Shown here one piece after another: positions 40,003-49,168 of a stretch of DNA of 64,000 bases; position 1 is the first letter of the stretch, and each line of letters opens with the position of its first letter. Under the pieces are notes generated by a model. That model was not told the DNA's origin and ran no database searches. It saw only the letters and a program-made list of their open reading frames with translations. A program made the position numbers and the translations under genes. The DNA is from Phycisphaerales bacterium (lineage in GTDB: Bacteria > Planctomycetota > Phycisphaerae > Phycisphaerales > UBA1924), in contig JALUWX010000122.1 of the NCBI GenBank assembly GCA_027019265.1, positions 52,041-116,040 of the forward strand, given 5' to 3'.

Positions 40003-40980
40003 ATGAGCTCTGAGCAGAGACGCCACTTCTTCAGTGCTGGAATCTGGACTTTCGCAATCACGATGCTGCACTTTCTGATCACCACGCAGTCGCCTTCGCT
40101 GCATTGGCTGCACATTGTGCTTTCCGGTCTTTACATCGTGCCCGTCGTGAGCGCGGCGATTGCATTCGAGTGGGTCGGTGGGCTGCTCTCGTCCTGTGCC
40201 GTGAGTGTCGCGTACTTGGCCCATCTTCTCTGGTCGTGGAGCGACTCGCCGATGGCCAACCCGGACCAGTTCGGCTGGCTCGGCGTGTATCCCGTGATCG
40301 GTCTGATCGCCGGCCGTCTCGTCCATACCGCAAACGTTCGGAAGCGTCAGCGTGACGAGGTCATCGCCCGGACCCGACACGCGGAGCTGATCAACGGCCT
40401 CGCCGGGCTACTGGCGGCTGTGAATGCACGAGATTCCTCCACGGTTTCTCACTCGCGCCGAGTTGCCGATGTCGCGACATCACTCGCGGAGCACCTTGGA
40501 TACGAGGCTGATGCGGTTGGCTGTATTCGTCTCGCCGCGCTCGCACACGACATCGGGAAAGCAGGAATCCCTGATGCGGTGTTGTTCAAGCATGGGCCGC
40601 TCGACACTGAGCAACGCAAGAAGATGCGAGAGCACGTTCAAATCGCTGTCACGATGCTTGACCAGATCCCGGGGACCGAGCAGATATCCCGTCTTGTCGC
40701 CCAGCATCACGAGTGCCCAGACGGGTCGGGGTACCCGCAAGGGCTCACTCAGGAAGAGATTCACCCCTTAGCTGCAGTATTGCACGTCGCGGACATCTTC
40801 GTCGCGCTCACGGAGCCTCGCCCCTATCACGAAGCAATGTCGTCCGAGCAAGCGATCGACGAGATGGCCTCCTTGGTCGGCACCGGGCTCGACCCACGCG
40901 CTTTCGAGGCGCTCCAGCACCTTCACCGCCACTCGCCCGAGTCGATCACGGAACACGCGCAACCGGGAGAACTTGCATGA
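40003..40980 (+). CDS. Membrane HD-GYP domain protein
   Basis: A 325-residue protein with several N-terminal transmembrane segments (to about residue 120) and a C-terminal HD domain with the HD motif LAALAHDIGKAGIPD and the second motif HHECPDGSGYP. This is the HD-GYP class, most members of which degrade cyclic di-GMP. In the GYP motif the usual HHExxDGxGYP is preserved. The stop overlaps the start of the reductase gene (ATGA). A signalling role for the adjacent electron-transfer genes is inference. Confidence 0.85.
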   Translation: MSSEQRRHFFSAGIWTFAITMLHFLITTQSPSLHWLHIVLSGLYIVPVVSAAIAFEWVGGLLSSCAVSVAYLAHLLWSWSDSPMANPDQFGWLGVYPVIGLIAGRLVHTANVRKRQRDEVIARTRHAELINGLAGLLAAVNARDSSTVSHSRRVADVATSLAEHLGYEADAVGCIRLAALAHDIGKAGIPDAVLFKHGPLDTEQRKKMREHVQIAVTMLDQIPGTEQISRLVAQHHECPDGSGYPQGLTQEEIHPLAAVLHVADIFVALTEPRPYHEAMSSEQAIDEMASLVGTGLDPRAFEALQHLHRHSPESITEHAQPGELA

Positions 40981-42809
40981 GACGCTTCTTCCAGACGACG
41001 AGCATGCTCGCGACACTGCTTCTAGTCGCGCCGAACGCACAATCCCAGGTATCTCCCGAGGAGCACGCCTCGCATCACCCGGACCAGAGTGAGCCAGTTG
41101 GCGAGGGAGACGTTCCGCAGCAGGGCGGCATGCAGGGCATGGGTGACATGGGCGAGATGATGAGCCGCATGGGCGTGCCCCCGCCCAAGGACATCTACCC
41201 GAGCCTGATGGACTTGCCCGACATGACGGCCGAGGAGCGGGACGCCTTCGAGCGACTCGCTCATGACCGAATGCAGACCGGGGCAGCACTCATGGGCCAG
41301 GCGCTCGATGACCTGCTCAAGGCATCGCCGACGCAGGACTTCGGTGCGATGCAGTCCGCCGTCAATGCGCTCCGCGAGGGCCTCGGACAATTCGATAGCG
41401 GTCTCGCGGCGCACCGCGTCATGAACTCGAACACGCCGCCTGACCAAGCCGCCATGACTTGGTTCAAGCGTGAAATGAATCTCTTGCCACCGCCCGCGGG
41501 GGCCGCGAGCACCGGGCCGTTCGGCTGGTCTTGGTTCCATATGTCCGTGATGACCGTGCTCATCGTGTTCGCGATGGCGATGATCGCGCTGTACTTCGTC
41601 AAGATGCGGCGCGCGGCTGAACTGCTGCAGGACCTCGCGGCGCAGCCGCGTGGCCCGTCCGCATCGCCGGCACCTGAAACTTCTGGGGCTACATCGTTAC
41701 AGCCTGCGGCTTCTGTTGCACCGGTCCTCGACGTTCCCGACCAGCCCGCGGCCGCGATGCCGGCCAAAACAACCCGGCGAACCGGTGACCGATGGACGGG
41801 CGCCCTGCAACTCGCCGCGACATTCCAAGAAACGCCAGACATCCGGACCTTCCGCCTGATGCCGCCCTCGGGAGAACCGGTGCCGTTTACGTACCTGCCC
41901 GGTCAGTTCCTCACAGTCGAGGTCCCGGTTGGCGGCAAGGTCGTCAAACGCTCGTACACGATCGCCTCAAGCCCGACGAGGCCGGAGTATGTCGAACTCT
42001 CCATCAAGCGTGAGGACCAAGGCGTCGTGAGCCGAGCGCTGCACGACTCGCTCTCCGTCGGCGACTCGCTCACAGTCACCGGGCCTTCCGGAGTCTTCAC
42101 GTTTACCGGCGATGAGGAAGGCAGCATCGTGCTGGTCAGCGGTGGCGTCGGCATCACACCCATGATGAGCGTGATTCGATACCTCACCGACCGTGCTTGG
42201 GACGGTGACATCTACCTCTTGCACTGCTGCCGGACGACGGACGATTTCTGCTTCCGCGACGAGCTTGAATACCTTCAGCGCAAGCACCCCCGCCTGAATG
42301 TCACGGCCACTATGACGCGCGCCAGAGGCAGCGCCTGGGTCGGCCCGAGCGGGCGATTCTCTGCCGGGCTCATCCGAGAGTGCGTCCCCGAGATCGCCTC
42401 CAAGCTCGTCCATCTCTGCGGCCCGCCGCCCATGATGGAAGCCCTCAAAGGCATGCTCGGCGAGCTGGGCGTACCACAAGACCGCGTCAAGACCGAGGCG
42501 TTTGGGCCCGCGAAGCGACCTCAGGCCACGGAGAGGCCGGGGGCTGGGGCCGCCACGGTCGCCTTCACCGCTTCTGGCAAGTCCGTGCCCATCGGGCCGG
42601 AGACGACCGTGCTCGAGGCCGCGGAATCGGTCGGGGTCGACATCGACAACTCATGCCGTGCCGGCACCTGCGGGAGCTGCAAGGTCCGCCTGCTCAAAGG
42701 CCGGGTGAGCATGGACGTCGAGGACGCGCTCGATGACAACGACCGCCGCGACGGGGTCATCCTCGCCTGCCAAGCGAAATCCGAGGTCGACCTCGAGGTG
42801 GAGGCCTGA
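40977..42809 (+). CDS. Membrane-anchored FAD/NAD(P)H reductase with 2Fe-2S ferredoxin domain
   Basis: A 610-residue fusion. An N-terminal signal/anchor and a Met/His-containing periplasmic domain (to about residue 180) are followed by one transmembrane helix (MTVLIVFAMAMIALYFV) with positive residues after it, then a cytoplasmic ferredoxin-reductase module: FAD motif RSYTIASSP, NAD motif GGVGITPMMS, LCGPPPMM, and a plant-type 2Fe-2S domain (CRAGTCGSCKV, later ILACQ). Electrons would pass from NAD(P)H through FAD to the cluster. A periplasmic N-domain in such a reductase is unusual. The start overlaps the HD-GYP stop. It is followed directly by a cytochrome-b-like gene. Confidence 0.85.
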   Translation: MRRFFQTTSMLATLLLVAPNAQSQVSPEEHASHHPDQSEPVGEGDVPQQGGMQGMGDMGEMMSRMGVPPPKDIYPSLMDLPDMTAEERDAFERLAHDRMQTGAALMGQALDDLLKASPTQDFGAMQSAVNALREGLGQFDSGLAAHRVMNSNTPPDQAAMTWFKREMNLLPPPAGAASTGPFGWSWFHMSVMTVLIVFAMAMIALYFVKMRRAAELLQDLAAQPRGPSASPAPETSGATSLQPAASVAPVLDVPDQPAAAMPAKTTRRTGDRWTGALQLAATFQETPDIRTFRLMPPSGEPVPFTYLPGQFLTVEVPVGGKVVKRSYTIASSPTRPEYVELSIKREDQGVVSRALHDSLSVGDSLTVTGPSGVFTFTGDEEGSIVLVSGGVGITPMMSVIRYLTDRAWDGDIYLLHCCRTTDDFCFRDELEYLQRKHPRLNVTATMTRARGSAWVGPSGRFSAGLIRECVPEIASKLVHLCGPPPMMEALKGMLGELGVPQDRVKTEAFGPAKRPQATERPGAGAATVAFTASGKSVPIGPETTVLEAAESVGVDIDNSCRAGTCGSCKVRLLKGRVSMDVEDALDDNDRRDGVILACQAKSEVDLEVEA

Positions 42810-42810
42810 G

Positions 42811-43563
42811 ATGCAAGAGCGCCAACGCGTCATCGTAACCGGCCTGATTGTTCTTCTACTGGTTCTGACGCTCGGTTTCTTCGTGCACCGGGACCCGCGA
42901 TTCGCGGGGAGTCTCGCGGGAGGACTACTCGGCGTGGCCGCCGCGGCGCTCATGCTCGTCCCGCTGCTCTACCTCTTCGTCAAGCGCATCCCGTGGCTCA
43001 AGCGGCGGATCACACCGCACGTTTCGATGCGTACGCTGCTGACTATCCACATCTACACGGGCGTGCTCGCGCCGATCCTCGGCGTGCTCCACACCGGGCA
43101 TAAGTTCCAAAGCGGACTGGGCGTGGCGCTCACGCTCATGATGCTTACCGTCGCCGTCAGCGGTTTCGTCGGCCGCTACCTGCTCGGCCGGCTCTCGACC
43201 GACATCCGCCAGATGCGGGCCGACCGCGACGAGCTACTCACGGCGTACACCTCGCTCTCCAACGAACTTCGGACCCATCCGGAGGTCGCCGCTGTCGTAC
43301 GTCGCGGGGCAACGTTCCCCGGGCGGATCGCCTCGCTTTTCGTCAACCGCAACTCGGACGGCCCGTTTCGCGTTTCCTCGAAGGCGCTCCGAATTGCCGA
43401 ATCGGTCTCCGACCTTGAACTTGCCATCAGAACCCACGGCGCGGCAAAGAGCCTATTTACGCGCTGGCTGACGTGTCACATTGTCATCGCGATTGTGCTG
43501 TACGGGCTGCTTTTCGTGCATGTCTGGTCGGCGTGGTACTTCGGCATCAGGTGGCTCTCATGA
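42811..43563 (+). CDS. Ferric-reductase-like b-type cytochrome membrane protein
   Basis: A 250-residue membrane protein with about five helices. Helix 3 carries two His 14 residues apart (HIYTGVLAPILGVLH) and helix 5 another pair at the same spacing (HIVIAIVLYGLLFVH). Two H-x13-H pairs on facing helices are the bis-heme pattern of ferric reductases and NADPH oxidases. It starts 1 bp after the FAD/2Fe-2S reductase stop and overlaps the heptaheme gene by ATGA. It would carry electrons across the membrane. No family name can be fixed from sequence alone. Confidence 0.72.
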   Translation: MQERQRVIVTGLIVLLLVLTLGFFVHRDPRFAGSLAGGLLGVAAAALMLVPLLYLFVKRIPWLKRRITPHVSMRTLLTIHIYTGVLAPILGVLHTGHKFQSGLGVALTLMMLTVAVSGFVGRYLLGRLSTDIRQMRADRDELLTAYTSLSNELRTHPEVAAVVRRGATFPGRIASLFVNRNSDGPFRVSSKALRIAESVSDLELAIRTHGAAKSLFTRWLTCHIVIAIVLYGLLFVHVWSAWYFGIRWLS

Positions 43564-44333
43564 AACGACTCGAAATCATCTATGGAGTCCTGACTCTCGG
43601 CGCGCTCGGAGCTGGGTTCGCTTTACCCATTGTTGTCCACCGTGAGGGACCGGACGCCGCGATTGGCTGGCAGGACATGGTCAGTCCAGGTCCGCTCTCC
43701 GAGGCACATGCGTTTCTTGCGAACGATTGCACCGCCTGCCACACCCCTCACGTTGGGATAGAGACATCCAACTGTGTCTCTTGCCACGCGAATAACGAGA
43801 AGCTGCTCTCAACGCCCGATACCGCGTTCCATGCTTCGGTCGACTCATGCGTCGGATGTCACACCGAGCACGCCATGCCGCCATCGACGCCCACCACGAT
43901 GGACCACGAACTGCTTATCGCGATCGCTCGTGCCGATGCGGACGAGGGCACCCTCGCACTCATCGAGAGCCTGCGCGTGCATGCGTCCGCGACGCCGACG
44001 CCGCACGCACGCATCACGTCGACGGAACTGATGCTCGATTGCGCCTCTTGCCACACCAACGAGGAACCGCACCGAACACTCTTCGGGAACAACTGTGCCT
44101 CCTGCCACTCGACGGCGAGCTGGCGCATTCCTGAGTACCGCCACCCTTCGCCGCAATCCACCAGCTGCGTGCAGTGTCACAGCGGTCCGCCCAGCCACTA
44201 CATGGGTCACTTTGAAATGGTCTCGAAGCGCATCGCGGGCGTCGAACATGTCGAGGTCACCGACTGTTTCAAGTGTCACCGCACGAACTCATGGAATGAG
44301 ATCCCGGGGATCGGCTGGTACAAGCACCACTGA
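43560..44333 (+). CDS. Heptaheme c-type cytochrome, membrane-anchored
   Basis: A 257-residue protein with an N-terminal anchor helix and seven CxxCH heme motifs (CTACH, CVSCH, CVGCH, CASCH, CASCH, CVQCH, CFKCH). It should lie on the periplasmic side. Its gene overlaps that of the ferric-reductase-like protein, making it the likely acceptor of that protein's electrons. The final acceptor is unknown; a metal ion or a periplasmic enzyme is possible. No signal for outer-membrane export is seen. Confidence 0.88.
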   Translation: MKRLEIIYGVLTLGALGAGFALPIVVHREGPDAAIGWQDMVSPGPLSEAHAFLANDCTACHTPHVGIETSNCVSCHANNEKLLSTPDTAFHASVDSCVGCHTEHAMPPSTPTTMDHELLIAIARADADEGTLALIESLRVHASATPTPHARITSTELMLDCASCHTNEEPHRTLFGNNCASCHSTASWRIPEYRHPSPQSTSCVQCHSGPPSHYMGHFEMVSKRIAGVEHVEVTDCFKCHRTNSWNEIPGIGWYKHH

Positions 44334-44351
44334 AGGAGAGTCGAGCCGCCG

Positions 44352-44693
44352 ATGATCGAAGAACTCATCAGTATCACGGTCCAATTCATCGAGGCGATTG
44401 CCGCCGTCATGATCGCCGCGTCCGTCGTCGCGGCCGCTGTTGAGATCATCTCGGCGGCTGTTCGTCACGGACTGCGCGATCGCACCACCGAAGCCCGCCT
44501 TCGTCTTGCCGAGCGGCTCGTGCTCTCGCTCGAGTTCCTTATCGCCGCGGACATTCTGAAGACTGTTGTCACTCCGACGCTAGAGGAAATGGCGGTGCTC
44601 GGATCGGTCATTGTCATCCGCACGGTCCTGAGTCTGAGCATCGCCTACGAGCTCAGACGCGACGGTCATCCCAGGAGGACTGCGGATGAATGA
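44352..44693 (+). CDS. DUF1622 family membrane protein
   Basis: A 113-residue protein with hydrophobic segments at the N-terminus and around LSLEFLIAADILKTVV, and the motif VIVIRTVLSLSIAYEL. This pattern belongs to DUF1622, small membrane proteins of unknown function. A good AAGGAGAG ribosome site precedes it. Its stop region overlaps the next gene by 8 bp. Confidence 0.8.
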   Translation: MIEELISITVQFIEAIAAVMIAASVVAAAVEIISAAVRHGLRDRTTEARLRLAERLVLSLEFLIAADILKTVVTPTLEEMAVLGSVIVIRTVLSLSIAYELRRDGHPRRTADE

Positions 44694-46116
44694 ACGGATC
44701 AATCACATAACGGCATGGCTCCGTTCACTCAGACTGCGGACACAACTCCTCTTGGCTGTGAATCTGGTCGTCGGCGGAACAACACTCGGCATGCTCTACC
44801 TCGACTACCGAGCGAGCATGGACGCGGCACTCCGAAGTAAGACTGAGTCGCTCACCGACGAAGCCAACGCGATCGCCGAGGCCGTCAACGCGCTCGGCCA
44901 CCACGGTTCCGACGCCATCCAGTCCTATCTCGACAGCGTGTGCACTGCGATGAACTCAGGCACCTCGCCCGGGCACACCGTCGAGGCCTGGCAGGCCACG
45001 GGCCTTTACTTTGCCTCGCACACCCACACGGTTGATAGCGAAAGTACATCACGCATCCGGGGCGAGTCGGGAAGCGACCCAACGCTTGTCCGCGTTTCGG
45101 AGTTGGCGGCCCCCGTAGTCGAGTCTGCGAGAACGACCGCCCTGAGGCGCGCGGCCGTACTCCTGGGAGCGGCAGCCGTGGCTGCTGGGGTTGTGAACAC
45201 CCTCCTGATACGCCTCATGACAACGCCGGTCGAGAATCTGGCGCGCCTTGTGCGAACCTTCGGGCAGACCCGCAGCGAAGTGCCGCTCCCCCAAGCATCG
45301 AGCGCAGAGATCGCGACGCTCACCGGAGAGCTCGGCATCATGATGAGCGACCTCGCGAGGCGCGAGGCGGACAGAACCGCGCAGCTCGCACGGGCTAGAC
45401 GCTTGCAATCCCATCTGATCTCCGCGCCGGCCGGAGACCAGAGACTCGCTGTCGAGTACCACCCCGCCGATGAGGTCGCCGGGGACTTCGTCGACATCCT
45501 CACGCTCCCCTCTGGGGACCGCATCGTCTGCCTCGGGGATGTCGTGGGTCATGGCGTTCCAGCCGCAATGGGTGCCGCGGTGCTCAAAGCACTCGTCATC
45601 TCGCTCCAAGGTCAAGACCTCACGCCGGCCGAGCTGCTCGATGCAGTCAACCGAGGGGTGCTCCGGGCGAGCCTTCCGGAAGATTTTGTCTCGATGATCG
45701 CCGTCCGTCTGCCGAACGGCGATGGGCCCGTGTGCTATGCCAGCGCGGGGCATGAGACATGCTTTGCTGTGCACGCGAACGGTCTCGTGACCGAACTCTC
45801 CTCGACCGGCGGGCTGCTCGGGATCGACCCCAAGGCTGAGTTTGTGGACACCAACCTAGACCTCGATGAGGGCGACGTACTCGTACTCATTTCGGACGGG
45901 ATCAGCGAGGCGATGGACGAGCGCGGCCGGCTCCTCGGCAGGTCGCGAATCTCCGACTCGCTGCGATCCACTCCCTGTGTCAGCGCGAAGTCCACTGCAG
46001 CAAGCGTCCTCGACACCGCCCGGCGTCATCTCGATGGTCGCCCTGCAAGTGACGACATGACCGTCATCGCGCTGGAAGTCTCTACCACGACTCGTGCACA
46101 GGAGGTAAACGGATGA
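44686..46116 (+). CDS. Membrane SpoIIE-type PP2C serine phosphatase
   Basis: A 476-residue protein with two transmembrane helices flanking a periplasmic sensor segment (residues about 35-155), a HAMP-like linker and a C-terminal SpoIIE/PP2C phosphatase domain (GDFVDILTLPSGD, GDVVGHGVPAAM, LISDGISEAMD). It would dephosphorylate an anti-sigma or STAS-type target; no such partner is seen in the window. It overlaps both neighbours. Confidence 0.87.
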   Translation: MNERINHITAWLRSLRLRTQLLLAVNLVVGGTTLGMLYLDYRASMDAALRSKTESLTDEANAIAEAVNALGHHGSDAIQSYLDSVCTAMNSGTSPGHTVEAWQATGLYFASHTHTVDSESTSRIRGESGSDPTLVRVSELAAPVVESARTTALRRAAVLLGAAAVAAGVVNTLLIRLMTTPVENLARLVRTFGQTRSEVPLPQASSAEIATLTGELGIMMSDLARREADRTAQLARARRLQSHLISAPAGDQRLAVEYHPADEVAGDFVDILTLPSGDRIVCLGDVVGHGVPAAMGAAVLKALVISLQGQDLTPAELLDAVNRGVLRASLPEDFVSMIAVRLPNGDGPVCYASAGHETCFAVHANGLVTELSSTGGLLGIDPKAEFVDTNLDLDEGDVLVLISDGISEAMDERGRLLGRSRISDSLRSTPCVSAKSTAASVLDTARRHLDGRPASDDMTVIALEVSTTTRAQEVNG

Positions 46117-46316
46117 AACACCTACTTCTACACGTTCTTGGCTGCGCGCTGCCGCTCCTGGCCGTCTTTCTGCTCCCACTGTTCGGGGTCTCCGGCGAGG
46201 CCGCGGTGTTCGTTTTCATCGTGCTGATGTTCGGGTGCCACCTGCTGATGCTTCGCGGCCACAAACACCATACGACCTCAAGTAAACAAGGAGAAACACG
46301 CCATGAACATCATTAG
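46113..46316 (+). CDS. Small His-tailed membrane protein (DUF2933-like)
   Basis: A 67-residue protein with two hydrophobic segments and a His-rich end (LRGHKHH...RHEHH). It resembles DUF2933 proteins of metal-resistance clusters, but similarity is low. The start overlaps the preceding stop (ATGA). Confidence 0.6.
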   Translation: MKHLLLHVLGCALPLLAVFLLPLFGVSGEAAVFVFIVLMFGCHLLMLRGHKHHTTSSKQGETRHEHH

Positions 46317-46584
46317 CGTCAAAGCCGCAGGGTTCGCAGTCGGCATGGCGTGTGGCACACTTTACATCGCGTGCGCCGCGCTCATGCTGATCGCGCCCAG
46401 AGATGTCGTCGTCCGTTTCTTCAATAGCATCATGCATGGACTCGACATCGAGCCGATCGTCCGCTGGGACATGCCGTGGTGGGAGGCGTGTGTCGGCGTC
46501 ATCGAAATCACAATCCTCGGGTGGTTGATTGGCGCTCTCGTCGCAGCCCTCTACAACCTCGCCGCCGGGAGGGCCGCAACATGA
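46303..46584 (+). CDS. DUF5676 family membrane protein
   Basis: A 93-residue two-helix membrane protein; the block GLDIEPIVRWDMPWWEA between the two hydrophobic segments matches DUF5676, which is common next to copper ATPases. It overlaps the preceding gene by 14 bp and the P-type ATPase start by ATGA. A ribosome site AAGGAGAA lies upstream. Confidence 0.78.
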   Translation: MNIISVKAAGFAVGMACGTLYIACAALMLIAPRDVVVRFFNSIMHGLDIEPIVRWDMPWWEACVGVIEITILGWLIGALVAALYNLAAGRAAT

Positions 46585-48626
46585 ACGAGAATCACCACCC
46601 AAAGCAACACCATCACGAAGAACACCACGGTCACGGCCATGATGGAGGTGGCCACCACGATCACCACGCGCACATGGTGGCTGACTTCAAGCAACGCTTC
46701 TGGGTATCGCTCGTGCTCACGCTTCCGGTCGTCGCGCTCGCTCCGATGATTCAGTCGTGGCTCGGGCTCTCCGAGACCCTCGACTTTCCTGGCGACTCAC
46801 TGGTCCAGTTCATGTTCGCAAGCGTCGTGTATTTCTACGGCGGATGGCCGTTCCTCTCGGGCCTTGCGTCCGAGCTCCGCAGGCGAATGCCGGGCATGAT
46901 GACCCTCATTGCTTTGGCTATCTCGGTCGCATATTTCTACTCAAGCGCCGTCGTGTTCGGGCTCGCCGGCGAGGTCTTCTTCTGGGAACTGGCCACGCTC
47001 ATCGACATCATGCTCCTCGGGCACTGGATCGAGATGAGGTCGGTCATGGGTGCCTCGGCCGCGCTCGAGAAACTCGTCAAGCTCATGCCCTCGGATGCGC
47101 ACCTCGTCGCCGAGGACGGAAGCACTCGAGACGTACCGGTCACCGACCTCCACCACGGTGACCGCGTGCTCGTCAAGCCCGGCGAGAAGATCCCTACCGA
47201 TGGCGTGATCGTGGAGGGACGTTCAACCATCAACGAGGCCATGCTCACCGGCGAGAGTAAGCCTGCCGAAAAGAGCGAGGGAGACGAAGTCATCGGCGGC
47301 GCTGTCAACGGCGAGGCCGCCTTCACCATCGAGGTCCGCCGCACCGGGGGCGAGACCTACCTCGCCCAGGTCATCGAGATGGTGCGACAGGCTCAGGAGT
47401 CCAAGTCGCGCACGCAAGACCTCGCAAACCGCGCGGCGTTCTGGCTCACGATCATCGCTATCTCAGTAGGCTCCGCCACGCTCGTGACATGGCTGCTCAT
47501 CGGTAAACCCTTCGATTTCTCACTCGAACGCGCGGTCACGGTCATGATCATCGCCTGCCCGCATGCGCTCGGTCTGGCCGTCCCACTTGTCGTGGCGGTC
47601 TCGACGTCGATCTCAGCCGGCAACGGCCTGCTCATCCGCGACCGCACCGCGTTCGAGCGCGGGCGCGACCTCGACGCCATCGTCTTCGATAAGACCGGCA
47701 CGCTCACGGAAGGACGGTTCGGCGTCACCGACGTCATCACGCTTGGAGAACGCTCCGAGGAGGGCCTCCTCCGCCTCGCTGCAAGCCTTGAAAGCCAGTC
47801 GGAGCACCCGATCGCCGAGGGCGTGGTCCGCGGAGCCCAGGAACGTGGCATCAGCTTCCCGCCACCGTCCGAGTTCAGAGCGATCCCGGGCCGTGGTGCC
47901 GAGGCGGTGGTTGACGGAACACGGCTCCGCATCGTCAGCCCCGGCTACCTGCGCGAGCACGACCTCACCGTCACCGACGACCGCGTGCGCGCCGTCGCCG
48001 ATCAGGGCAAAACTGTCGTCTATCTTCTCATCGACGGCGCTGTCGAGGGTGCGATCGCACTAGCGGACATCATCCGTCCGGAGTCGCGCGAAGCGCTCGA
48101 ACGGCTCAAAGCCATGGGAATCCAGGTGATGATGCTCACCGGAGACGCCGAAGCCGTCGCACGCTGGGTCTCGGAAGAACTCGGGCTCGATGACTACTTC
48201 GCCGAGGTCCTTCCGGACCAGAAGGCCTCCAAGATCAAGGAGGTACAGTCGCGAGGGCTCGTCGTCGCGATGACCGGCGATGGTGTGAACGACGCCCCAG
48301 CGCTCACGCAGGCCGACGTCGGCATCGCCGTCGGGGCCGGCACCGATGTGGCGATCGAGTCCGCTGACATCGTCCTCGTCCGCTCTGACCCGCGTGACGT
48401 GACGGCCGTCGTGGAGCTCTCACGTGCGACGTACCGCAAGATGGTCCAGAACCTCTGGTGGGCCACCGGTTACAACGCCTTCGCCATCCCGGCCGCAGCC
48501 GGTGTGCTCTATCCGCTTGGCATCGTGCTCTCACCCGCGGTCGGGGCGGTGTTCATGTCACTCTCAACCGTCATCGTCTCCATCAACGCCCGGATGCTGC
48601 GCATCGACCGCCAGCAACCAGACTGA
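46581..48626 (+). CDS. P1B-type copper-translocating ATPase with CPH motif
   Basis: A 681-residue metal pump. A very His-rich N-terminus (HHPKQHHHEEHHGHGHD) replaces the usual HMA domains. The metal channel motif is CPH (IIACPHALGLA), the phosphorylation site DKTGTLTEG, the actuator TGES, and the hinge GDGVND. CPH pumps of the CopB subclass export copper ions. The start at 46581 overlaps the DUF5676 stop. It is in the same transcription unit as the genes upstream. Confidence 0.93.
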   Translation: MNENHHPKQHHHEEHHGHGHDGGGHHDHHAHMVADFKQRFWVSLVLTLPVVALAPMIQSWLGLSETLDFPGDSLVQFMFASVVYFYGGWPFLSGLASELRRRMPGMMTLIALAISVAYFYSSAVVFGLAGEVFFWELATLIDIMLLGHWIEMRSVMGASAALEKLVKLMPSDAHLVAEDGSTRDVPVTDLHHGDRVLVKPGEKIPTDGVIVEGRSTINEAMLTGESKPAEKSEGDEVIGGAVNGEAAFTIEVRRTGGETYLAQVIEMVRQAQESKSRTQDLANRAAFWLTIIAISVGSATLVTWLLIGKPFDFSLERAVTVMIIACPHALGLAVPLVVAVSTSISAGNGLLIRDRTAFERGRDLDAIVFDKTGTLTEGRFGVTDVITLGERSEEGLLRLAASLESQSEHPIAEGVVRGAQERGISFPPPSEFRAIPGRGAEAVVDGTRLRIVSPGYLREHDLTVTDDRVRAVADQGKTVVYLLIDGAVEGAIALADIIRPESREALERLKAMGIQVMMLTGDAEAVARWVSEELGLDDYFAEVLPDQKASKIKEVQSRGLVVAMTGDGVNDAPALTQADVGIAVGAGTDVAIESADIVLVRSDPRDVTAVVELSRATYRKMVQNLWWATGYNAFAIPAAAGVLYPLGIVLSPAVGAVFMSLSTVIVSINARMLRIDRQQPD

Positions 48627-48672
48627 CCGAATGCCCTATGGCTCGGCGGGCGGAGTTCGAGCCGACCAAAGT

Positions 48673-48689
48673 CCGGCACATCGTGCCGG
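48673..48689 (+). promoter_or_regulatory. Small hairpin before the copper storage gene
   Basis: CCGGCAC-ATC-GTGCCGG is a perfect 7-bp inverted repeat lying just before the AAAAGGAG ribosome site of the gene at 48708. It may affect message stability or translation, or be an operator. Confidence 0.4.
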
Positions 48690-48707
48690 CGAAAAGGAGT
48701 ATCACCG

Positions 48708-49049
48708 ATGTCTGACAGCGACATGACCAAGTGTGCCGAGACATGCCACGATTGCGCCGATAAGTGCATGGCCCTCATTCCGTACTGCCTCGACCACTGT
48801 GTCGAGAACGGTCGCCCCGCAGAGACTGAGCACATCCAGACGTTGCTCGACTGCGCTGAGATCTGCGGTGTCACACACAACTACCTGAGACGCGGGTCGT
48901 CACGCCATTCGCTCGTGTGTACGGCGTGCGCAGCCGTGTGTGAAGCGTGCGCGACCTGCTGCGAGGCGCTCGGTATCGACGACGAACCGACGAGGGCTTG
49001 CGCGGAGGCGTGCCGCGCGTGCGCTGCCTCATGCAACGCCATGGCGTAG
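48708..49049 (+). CDS. Four-helix-bundle copper storage protein (Csp/DUF326)
   Basis: A 113-residue protein with about 17 Cys spread along four predicted helices (CAETCHDCADKC, CAEICG, CTACAAVCEACATCC, CAEACRACAASC), the pattern of Csp copper storage proteins that fill their core with Cu(I). There is no signal peptide, as in cytosolic Csp3. The ribosome site is AAAAGGAG. It sits between the copper ATPase and CopA genes. Confidence 0.9.
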   Translation: MSDSDMTKCAETCHDCADKCMALIPYCLDHCVENGRPAETEHIQTLLDCAEICGVTHNYLRRGSSRHSLVCTACAAVCEACATCCEALGIDDEPTRACAEACRACAASCNAMA

Positions 49050-49168
49050 TTGACCCAACGTCTCCGCGGGGTGACAACCCGGCGGGGGCCTTTGCGAGCC
49101 GTTGTTGTCCCCACACGTGCCCAGATACTGGATTCTGTCCGGACTTGCCTAATGAAAGGAACCGAACC

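Noticed and set aside
40713-40976. Upstream extension of the reductase ORF
   Set aside because: It overlaps the HD-GYP gene in another frame; the ATG at 40977 overlaps that gene's stop and begins a signal/anchor segment.
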